In this document: one piece after another, positions 27,416 through 34,147 of the stretch
How positions within the stretch are numbered: the first letter of the stretch is position 1
How the letters are laid out: each line of letters starts with the position of its first letter
Origin: DATAGF01 sp963835685
Lineage (GTDB): Bacteria; Actinomycetota; Thermoleophilia; Miltoncostaeales; Miltoncostaeaceae
Assembly (NCBI GenBank): GCA_963835685.1
Contig: CAWIGI010000009.1
Location: 183,908-247,907 of the forward strand
Direction: 5' to 3'
DNA length: 64,000 nt
Made by a program: the position numbers and the translations under genes
The notes under the pieces: generated by a model
What the model saw: the letters and a program-made list of their open reading frames with translations, nothing else
What the model was told of the DNA's origin: nothing
The model's database searches: none

Positions 27416-28666
27416 GTGGCGGACGAGACGACGATGGCGATCGCGCTCCGATGTAAGGAGTGCGAGCGGACGAGCGAGCTGACCGCGGCGTACGTGTGCG
27501 AGTACTGCTTCGGGCCGCTCGAGGTGCTGTACGACACGGAGCGCATCGCGGCGGTGGTCAGCCGCGAGCGCATCGCGGCCGGGCCGCCCTCCCTCTGGCG
27601 CTACCGCGACTTCCTGCCCTGCGCCCCCGCGGACCCCTCGGCGGGCCTTCCCACCGGCCTGACGCCGCTGGTGCGCGCCCCGCGCCTGGCCGAGGCGCTC
27701 GGCCTGCGCGACGTCTGGGTCAAGAACGACACGGCCAACCCCACCCACAGCTTCAAGGACCGCGTGGTGTCAGTCGCGCTGGAGAAGGCCAAGGAGCTCG
27801 GCTACCGCGTGGTGGCCTGCGCCTCGACCGGGAACCTCGCCAACTCGGTCGCGGCCCACGCCTCGGCGCACGGCCTCGAGAGCTACGTGTTCGTGCCGGG
27901 CGACCTCGAGGAGCAGAAGATCGTCGCCACCGCCGTCTACGGCACGACCCTGGTCGCGGTCAACGGCGTCTACGACGACGTCAACCGGCTCTGCATGGAG
28001 CTGGCCGCCGACCGCCCCTGGGCCTTCGTCAACGTCAACGTGCGCCCCTACTACAGCGAGGGCTCGAAGACGCTCGCCTACGAGGTCGCCGAGCAGCTCG
28101 GCTGGCGCCTGCCCGACCGCTGCATCGTCCCGATCGCCTCCGGCTCGCTCTACACCAAGATCAACCGCGGCTTCGGCGAGCTGATCGAGACCGGCCTCGT
28201 CGATGGCGAGGCGCCGGTCATGGACGGGGCCCAGGCCGCCGGCTGCGGGCCGGTCGCCGCCGCCTACGACGCGGAGCTCGACTTCGTCGCGCCGGTGCGG
28301 CCGGACACGATCGCCAAGAGCCTCGCGATCGGCAACCCGGCCGACGGCGTCTTCGCGCTCGAGGTCGCCCGCGCCACCGGCGGCTCGATCTCGGCCGTGA
28401 CCGAGGGTGAGATCGTCGAGGGCATCGAGCTGCTCGCCCGCACCACGGGCATCTTCACCGAGACGGCCGGCGGCGTGACGACGGCGGTGCTCGCCAAGCT
28501 GGCGCGGGCGGGGAGGATCGACCCGGACGAGCGGGTCGTCCTCTACATCACGGGCGACGGCCTCAAGACCCTCGACGCCGTGGCCTCGCGCATCGAGCGG
28601 CACGACGTCGCCCCGACCGTCGCCAGCTTCGAGGAAGCGATGGGCGAGGCCCGCCTCATCGCCTGA
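27416..28666 (+). CDS. Threonine-synthase-like PLP enzyme under SAM control
   Basis: The 416-residue protein has an N-terminal Cys4 ribbon (CKEC...CEYC), the PLP-lysine motif NPTHSFKDR (Lys114), the phosphate-binding loop CASTGNLANSVAAHA and a C-terminal ITGDGLK. This is the fold-type II threonine synthase layout (O-phosphohomoserine to threonine). It departs from the usual NPTGSFKDRG and STGNTSAS signatures. Regulation by SAM and a Gly-Gly sulfur-carrier-like partner 31 bases downstream suggest it may instead insert sulfur (homocysteine or cysteine synthesis); this is inference. GTG 27416 has GGGAGGA just upstream. Confidence 0.8.
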   Translation: MADETTMAIALRCKECERTSELTAAYVCEYCFGPLEVLYDTERIAAVVSRERIAAGPPSLWRYRDFLPCAPADPSAGLPTGLTPLVRAPRLAEALGLRDVWVKNDTANPTHSFKDRVVSVALEKAKELGYRVVACASTGNLANSVAAHASAHGLESYVFVPGDLEEQKIVATAVYGTTLVAVNGVYDDVNRLCMELAADRPWAFVNVNVRPYYSEGSKTLAYEVAEQLGWRLPDRCIVPIASGSLYTKINRGFGELIETGLVDGEAPVMDGAQAAGCGPVAAAYDAELDFVAPVRPDTIAKSLAIGNPADGVFALEVARATGGSISAVTEGEIVEGIELLARTTGIFTETAGGVTTAVLAKLARAGRIDPDERVVLYITGDGLKTLDAVASRIERHDVAPTVASFEEAMGEARLIA

Positions 28667-28697
28667 CCCGACCACCCGCACCGAGGAGACCCAGAGC

Positions 28698-28970
28698 ATG
28701 TCCGTGACCGTCCGCATCCCGGCCCCGCTGCGCCCCGTCACGGGCGGCGCCGCGGCGGTGGAGTGCGCGCCCGGCACCGTGCGCGAGCTGATCGACCAGC
28801 TCGACGCCCAGCACGCCGGCTTTCGCGACCGCGTGATGGAGGACGGCTCGCTGCGGCGGTTCGTGAACGTCTTCGTCGCCGGGGAGGACGTGCGCTTCGG
28901 CGACGGCATCGAGACCGAGGTCATCGAGGGCCAGGAGGTCACGATCCTGCCGGCGGTCGCGGGGGGCTGA
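28698..28970 (+). CDS. Ubiquitin-like MoaD/ThiS family sulfur-carrier protein
   Basis: The 90-residue protein has the beta-grasp pattern of MoaD/ThiS: VTVRIPAPLRPVTGG, GTVRELIDQLDAQ, a central FVNVFVAGEDVRF strand, and EVIEGQEVTILPAVAGG ending exactly in Gly-Gly. Such proteins are adenylated by an E1-like enzyme, converted to a C-terminal thiocarboxylate and used as sulfur donors for molybdopterin, thiamine, cysteine (CysO) or homocysteine (HcyS). It lies 31 bases behind the SAM-regulated PLP gene. GAGGAGAC lies upstream of the ATG. No E1 or JAMM protease gene is nearby. Confidence 0.88.
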   Translation: MSVTVRIPAPLRPVTGGAAAVECAPGTVRELIDQLDAQHAGFRDRVMEDGSLRRFVNVFVAGEDVRFGDGIETEVIEGQEVTILPAVAGG

Positions 28971-28980
28971 GGCACCCGGC

Positions 28981-29880
28981 ATGAGGGCCGCCCTGGTCAC
29001 GGGCGGCAGCGGGCTGGTGGGCCGGGCGCTGATCGCCCGCCTGCGCGACGCCGGCGTCCGCGTGGTGGCCACGGCGCGCTCGCTGCCGGCCGAGCGCGCG
29101 GTGGTCGAGGCCGGCGCGGAGCCGCTCCACACCGACCTGGCCACCATCGGGCGGTGGGAGCGGGAGGCGGCCGAGGCCGACGCGATCTTCCACCTGGGCC
29201 TGCCGCGACTGGATCCACCGCTGCGGCCGTCCGGGGCCCGCCGGCGCGCCCGCACGGCGGGGGCCGAGGCCGGGGCGCTGGCGGCGATCGCGGGAGGCCG
29301 GCCGGTCGTGGTCGCCTCGAGCGGGCTGGTCTACGGCGACCGGCCCGGCGAGCCCGCGGCCGACGACGACCCGCCCGCGACGCGTCCCCCGGCCGTCGCG
29401 GCCGCGGCCCTGGCCGCCGAGCGGGCGCTCGCCGGGCAGGGCCTGCGCGCCGTGCGCCTGCCCTGGGTCTACGGGACGTCGGGGCTGCTGCGCGACCTGA
29501 TCGTGGGGCTCCGGATCCGCCGCTACCGGATCGTGGGGGTCGGCGAGAACCGCTGGACGCTGCTCGGCGCCGACGACGCGGCCGCGGCGCTCGTCGCCGC
29601 CGCAGCGGCGCCGCCGGGCGCCTACACCGCCGCCGAGGAGCCGGCCCCGACGCAGCTCGAGGTCGTGAACGCCCTCTGCGCGCTGCCCGGCCTGCGCCGC
29701 CCGGACCGCGTCCCGCCGCGCTTCGCGGCCCTGTCGATGGGCGGGGCCATGGCCGAGGCGCTCGGCACGTCGCTGCACATCCGCACGGGGAGGCTGGCGG
29801 AGCTCGGGTGGGCGCCCTCCGGGGACTGGCGCCAGGACGTGCTCACCCTCGCCAGGAGCCCCCTTCCCCTCCCGGGGTGA
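28981..29880 (+). CDS. NAD-dependent epimerase/dehydratase (extended SDR)
   Basis: The 299-residue protein begins with the Rossmann motif VTGGSGLVGRALI and has VVASSGLVYGD (active-site Ser and Tyr region), RLPWVYG and a substrate-binding C-terminal part. The usual YxxxK lysine is not evident: the stretch after VYGD is Pro/Ala-rich, so it may be a binding-only or altered-activity member. It starts 10 bases after the ubiquitin-like gene and is probably in the same SAM-regulated transcript, although a functional link is not obvious. Confidence 0.75.
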   Translation: MRAALVTGGSGLVGRALIARLRDAGVRVVATARSLPAERAVVEAGAEPLHTDLATIGRWEREAAEADAIFHLGLPRLDPPLRPSGARRRARTAGAEAGALAAIAGGRPVVVASSGLVYGDRPGEPAADDDPPATRPPAVAAAALAAERALAGQGLRAVRLPWVYGTSGLLRDLIVGLRIRRYRIVGVGENRWTLLGADDAAAALVAAAAAPPGAYTAAEEPAPTQLEVVNALCALPGLRRPDRVPPRFAALSMGGAMAEALGTSLHIRTGRLAELGWAPSGDWRQDVLTLARSPLPLPG

Positions 29881-29928
29881 GCGGGATCGTCACGGGCACC
29901 TCGGTCCCCGTCGCCACGGGGTGGGACG

Positions 29929-30795
29929 CTAGCCCAGCGCGCGCAGCGCCGCCCAGGCCGAGGGCGCCGTCACCGAGAAGTCGTAGAGGCCCCAGCCGAT
30001 CGGCCCGAGCGTCGCGACGTTGCGCGCGAAGGCGCGCGCCTCGGCGCGGCTGAACTCGTCGCCGAGCCCGCCGATCAGGTGGATGGGCACGTCGGGGCGG
30101 CCGGTCGCGCTGCGCAGGATCGTCATGCTGCGGGTGACGTCGCGCGTCACGACGCGCGGACCGTCGCCGCGGTAGGTCGAGTAGACCATCGGCACGAAGA
30201 CGTCGTACCTGGCGGCCAGCTCGGCGTACGGGAAGGGCTGCCAGTAGTCGCGGCGCAGCTCCATGCCGCGCGGGTTGGGGATGATGGCGCCGAGGGCGTA
30301 GTCGGGGCCCACCTCGGCGCGCAGGCGGTCCGAGAGCGCCAGCATGCGGCGGTTGCGCAGCGACACGGGCGTGACGCCGCTCCACTCGATGTCGAGCGCG
30401 AACGAGTCGAAGGCCTCCCCGCCCGCGGAGCGGAAGCGGATCGCCGCCAGCGAGCGCCGCAGGTCGCGTCCTCCCGCCGCGAAGCCCGGCAGGTACCACG
30501 CGACGACCGCGATGCCGCGGGCGTGGGCCGCGTCGAGGATGCGCGACAGGCGGTCGGCGCGCACGATGTCGGCCCGCTGCTTGAAGTTCGCCGTCTCGAG
30601 GAAGATCGTGCGCACCCCGCGGGCCTGGATGCGGGCCACCGTCCTCTCGGGCGCCGCGAGCTGAGGGTCGTCGTAGATGTCGATCCAGGTGCCCAGCCCG
30701 CGGTAGGGCTCGAGGCTCGGCGCCGCGGACGCGCCCGCGGGCAGCGCCGCGAGGGCGGCGACGGCGAGGACGAGGATCGCGGCGGGGAGGCGCAC
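29929..30795 (-). CDS. Secreted TIM-barrel glycoside-hydrolase-like protein
   Basis: The 288-residue product has a signal peptide (AILVLAVAALAALPAGASA, cleavage about residue 25). The mature part follows a TIM-barrel rhythm: TWIDIYDDPQ, RGVRTIFLETANF, GIAVVAWYLPGF, FDSFALDIEWSG, DVFVPMVYSTYRG and IHLIGGLGDEFS. DIEW and VPMVYS fit the strand-4 and strand-6 motifs of GH18/GH13-like putative glycosidases (DUF4015 type). A carbohydrate substrate at the cell surface is likely but unspecified. GTG 30795 is supported by the TAGGAT hexamer upstream. Confidence 0.65.
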   Translation of the reverse strand: MRLPAAILVLAVAALAALPAGASAAPSLEPYRGLGTWIDIYDDPQLAAPERTVARIQARGVRTIFLETANFKQRADIVRADRLSRILDAAHARGIAVVAWYLPGFAAGGRDLRRSLAAIRFRSAGGEAFDSFALDIEWSGVTPVSLRNRRMLALSDRLRAEVGPDYALGAIIPNPRGMELRRDYWQPFPYAELAARYDVFVPMVYSTYRGDGPRVVTRDVTRSMTILRSATGRPDVPIHLIGGLGDEFSRAEARAFARNVATLGPIGWGLYDFSVTAPSAWAALRALG

Positions 30796-30808
30796 CGCGG
30801 CGATCCTA
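30796..30808 (-). promoter_or_regulatory. Leaderless-type promoter of the TIM-barrel gene
   Basis: Minus-strand TAGGAT (30808-30803) ends 7 bases before GTG 30795; it lies in the 18-base gap behind the BTAD regulator gene. Confidence 0.5.
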
Positions 30809-30813
30809 CGGCC

Positions 30814-33800
30814 TCACCCGGCGATCTCCGCCCGCGCCCGGTCCAGCAGCGCGCGGCTCGACGCCGCCCGCGGCCCGGCGCCGACCCGTTCCGCCTCCGC
30901 GACCGCCCTCACGAGGTGGCCCTCCGCGCGCGCCGGGTCGCCGGCCGTCAGCGCGAGCATCCCGAGGAAGTGGTCGACCGGCCCGTACCAGACGACGGCA
31001 CGGGCGGCGACGGCGTGGAGCCCGGAGTAGGGGGCGAGGTGGGCGTAGAGCCGCTCGGCCCGCTCGGCGTCGCCGAGCAGGGCCAGCGCCTCGGCGAGGT
31101 CGAGGACGGCGTGCCAGTTGGCGTCCAGGCGCAGCTCCGCGAGGTCCTCGCGCGTCAGCCGGTCGGCCAGCTCGCGGGCCGCGTCGGTGCGGCCGAGGGC
31201 GGCGTTCACCCACGCGAGCCCGGTCATCCAGGCCCACGGTGCGGGCGAGGACGCCATCCCGTGCTCGATGTCGGCGAGCATCGCTTCCGAGAACCGCGCC
31301 GGCCCGGTGCCCCAGAGGCGCTGGATGCCGACGAACAGCTCGGCGTTGGGGTCGTCGGCCCGGTTCCCGAGCGCGAGCGCTTCCTCGCCCAGCCGGGCCG
31401 CCACCTCCTCGCGCCCGGCCATCAGGGCGAGCCCAGCGGTCCACATCGGGACCCACCAGCGGTAGTGGGGGAGGGCGAGCGCGTCGGCGCCGGCGGCGTA
31501 CGCGTCGATCTCGGCGCGGGCCTCGTCGAGGCGGCCCAGCTCCATGAGGTCCAGCACCCGCCAGTTCCGGCCCTGGAGCACCAGCTCCGGATCCGACGCG
31601 CGCTCGGCCTCGGCAACCATCTCCGTGGCCGTCGCCAGGCGCTCCTGCGCGTGGTCGATGTCCCAGATCGCCACCCGGCGGGCGTTCAGCGCCGTCGCGA
31701 CCGCCCCGGCCTCGCCGCCGGCGCGTGCGGTCGCGACCGCCTCGCGGCTCAGCGCGTCGGCCCGGGCGCGGTCGGCGTAGTAGAGCTCGGTCGCCAGCCG
31801 GCCGAGCAGGCGCGCGCGCATCGCGCTCGCGCCGGGATCGAGGCCGGCGAGCGCCTCCTCGAGCAGGGCGACGAGCCCGTCGTCCCAGGGCCCGATCGTC
31901 ACGCCGAGCCCGCCGGCCCCCAGCGCGGCGCGGGCGAGGAGCTGCGGATCCCCCGCGGCGCGGGCGCATGCGGCCGCCTCGGCGAACGCCGTTCGCGCCG
32001 ACGCGCGGTCGCCCGCGCGGTTGCGCGCGTCGCCCAGCCGCGCGGCGAGCTCGCCGTGGCGCGCGTCGCCGGCGCCCAGCGCCTGAAGGGCCCGCTCGTA
32101 GTGGCCGGCCGCCTCTGAGTCGGCGGACAGCGCCGTCGCCTGCTCGGCGGCCGCGATCGACCAGCGCGCGGCGCGCTCGCGGTCGCCGGCATCGCCGGCG
32201 GCGACGAGGTGGTGGGCCACCTCGGCGGGCCGGGGCTCCGGACGGCGCTCGAGCGCGTCGGCGATGCGGGCGTGGACGCGCGCCCGGCGGGCCGCCGACG
32301 CCCCGTCGTGGAGGGTCTCCGCGACCAGCGCGTGCGCGAAGGCCTGGCGCCCGCCCCGGCCGCGCTCCAGCAGCAGGCCGGCGTCGCAGGCGCGCTCCAC
32401 GGCCCGCAGCGCCTCGTCGGCGCCGTGGAGATCCTCGAGCAGGGCGAGATCGATCTGGCCGCCCGCCAGCGCGGCCGTGGTCAGCACCTCGACCGCGCCG
32501 GCGCCGAGCCGGTCGAGGCGGCGGCCGATGACCTCCTTCACGCCCGGCGGCACGCCGTCGCCTCCGCTCTCCTCCAGGTGCCGGCTCAGCTCCTCCAGGA
32601 AGAGCGGGTTGCCGTCCGTGCGCTCCCGGAGCGCCCGCGCCAGCTCGCGATCGACGCCGAGCAGGTCGGCGGCCTCCGCGTCGCTGAGACCGTCGAGGCC
32701 GATCGTCACCAGCGGGCGCTCGCGCCGCAGGTCGGCGAGCGTCGCCGCCAGCGGGTGGCCGCGGTCGACCTCGGTGTCGCGGTAGGTGGCGAGGATGAGG
32801 ACCGGAACGCGCTCGACCATCCGGCCGAGGTGGCGCAGGAGCAGCAGGGTCGGGCGGTCGGCCCAGTGCAGGTCGTCGAGCACCAGCAGGACCGGCCGCC
32901 GGGCCGCGGCTGCCTCGACCAGTGCCCTGGCGGCCTCGAACGCCCGGTAGCGGGCGGTCGCGCCCTCCCCGCCGCCGGGCGGGGGCTCGTCCGCCTCGAG
33001 GGCCGGGAGCAGCCGGGCCAGGTCGGTGCGGTGCGGGCCGATGAGGTCCTCGCGCACCTGTGGGGACCCATCGCGCAGCAGGCGCTCGAGGGCCTCCACG
33101 AACGGCTGGTGCGGAACGAGGGCCTCGTCGTCGCAGCGCCCGTACAGGACGACGCCCCCGGCGGCGTGGATTCGCGCCGCGAGCTCGGCCGCCAGCCGGG
33201 TCTTCCCGATTCCCGGCTCGCCGGCGAGGCACGCGATGCGCGGGGCCCCGGCGCGCGCGTCGTCCCAGGCGGCCGACAGCCGCGCCAGCGCGTCGCCGCG
33301 GCCCACCATGCGGCCGGCCGCCACCAGCGGGGGCGGCAGCGGAGGCTGGGGCATGGGGGCGTCCGGCGCGCCCGCGGACGGGCGCCCGCGGCGGACCTCC
33401 TCGACCAGCTCCCGCGTCTCGGCCGAGGGCACGATGCCGAGCTCGCGGCGCAGCCGGTCCCGCAGGGCCTCGTACGCGGCCACCGCCCCCGCCCGGTCGC
33501 CGGCGCGCGCGAGCCGCGCGATGAGCTCGCGCGCGGTGCGCTCTCCGACCGGATCGGCGACGGCCTGTCGCCGGCTCCACTCGATCGCCGCCGCCGGCTC
33601 GCCCTCGGCGTCGGCGCGAGCGGCCAGGTCGCCGAGCAGGGAGACCAGCTCGGCCCGGTGCTCCTCGCGCAGGGCGTCGGCCCACTCCTCGTCGAGCCCG
33701 GCGAGCAGGTCGCCGTCGGCCAGCGCGACCGCCTCCTCCAGGCGGCCGTCGGCCGCGAGCCGCCGGAACTCGGAGAGGTCGACGCGCACGAGGCCCGGGT

Positions 33801-34080
33801 CGGGCGAGAGCCCGAGGCGCTCGCGCTCGCTCACCAGCCAGGCGTCGGCGCCCGGCCCGAGCGCTCCGCGCAGCGCCCACGCCGCCTGGCGCAGGCTCTT
33901 GCGGGCGCTCTCCTCCAGGGCGTCGGGCCGCAGGGTCCCCGCCAGCGCGCTGCGCGGGTGCAGCCCCGGGTGAACCGCGAGCCACGCCAGCAAGGCGCGC
34001 ACGCGCGCGGCCGGGGGCAACTCGACCGGCGCTCCGTCTGCGCGGGCCTCGAGGCCCCCGAGCACGCGGATCTCCAGCAT
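30814..34080 (-). CDS. BTAD/AfsR-type transcriptional activator with AAA ATPase
   Basis: The 1088-residue protein opens with an OmpR-like winged-helix region (LEIRVLGGLEARADGAPVEL to LRQAAWALRGALG), then a bacterial transcriptional activation domain (BTAD, about 95-240; ERTARELIARLARAGDRAGA). An ATPase follows with Walker A GEPGIGKTRLA (about 290) and Walker B LLVLDDLHWAD. The second half is TPR-type helical repeats. Such regulators switch on secondary metabolism or stress genes when a ligand alters ATPase state. It is divergent from two LuxR-type ATPase regulators with only 67 bases between, so cross-regulation is possible. Start fixed by TAGGCT 7 bases upstream. Confidence 0.9.
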   Translation of the reverse strand: MLEIRVLGGLEARADGAPVELPPAARVRALLAWLAVHPGLHPRSALAGTLRPDALEESARKSLRQAAWALRGALGPGADAWLVSERERLGLSPDPGLVRVDLSEFRRLAADGRLEEAVALADGDLLAGLDEEWADALREEHRAELVSLLGDLAARADAEGEPAAAIEWSRRQAVADPVGERTARELIARLARAGDRAGAVAAYEALRDRLRRELGIVPSAETRELVEEVRRGRPSAGAPDAPMPQPPLPPPLVAAGRMVGRGDALARLSAAWDDARAGAPRIACLAGEPGIGKTRLAAELAARIHAAGGVVLYGRCDDEALVPHQPFVEALERLLRDGSPQVREDLIGPHRTDLARLLPALEADEPPPGGGEGATARYRAFEAARALVEAAAARRPVLLVLDDLHWADRPTLLLLRHLGRMVERVPVLILATYRDTEVDRGHPLAATLADLRRERPLVTIGLDGLSDAEAADLLGVDRELARALRERTDGNPLFLEELSRHLEESGGDGVPPGVKEVIGRRLDRLGAGAVEVLTTAALAGGQIDLALLEDLHGADEALRAVERACDAGLLLERGRGGRQAFAHALVAETLHDGASAARRARVHARIADALERRPEPRPAEVAHHLVAAGDAGDRERAARWSIAAAEQATALSADSEAAGHYERALQALGAGDARHGELAARLGDARNRAGDRASARTAFAEAAACARAAGDPQLLARAALGAGGLGVTIGPWDDGLVALLEEALAGLDPGASAMRARLLGRLATELYYADRARADALSREAVATARAGGEAGAVATALNARRVAIWDIDHAQERLATATEMVAEAERASDPELVLQGRNWRVLDLMELGRLDEARAEIDAYAAGADALALPHYRWWVPMWTAGLALMAGREEVAARLGEEALALGNRADDPNAELFVGIQRLWGTGPARFSEAMLADIEHGMASSPAPWAWMTGLAWVNAALGRTDAARELADRLTREDLAELRLDANWHAVLDLAEALALLGDAERAERLYAHLAPYSGLHAVAARAVVWYGPVDHFLGMLALTAGDPARAEGHLVRAVAEAERVGAGPRAASSRALLDRARAEIAG

Positions 34081-34093
34081 CGCGGCTAGCCTA
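34081..34093 (-). promoter_or_regulatory. Leaderless-type promoter of the BTAD regulator
   Basis: Minus-strand TAGGCT (34093-34088) ends 7 bases before the ATG at 34080. No ribosome-binding site is present. Confidence 0.5.
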
Positions 34094-34147
34094 GTGGCGC
34101 CGTCCCGGGGGCTCGACCGCGGCGCCTCGACGGCGGATGCTTGCGCC

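Noticed and set aside
30079..32118. Long plus-strand frames across the TIM-barrel and BTAD genes
   Set aside because: Antisense shadows of well-supported genes; Arg/Gly/Ala-rich, no motifs, no start signals.
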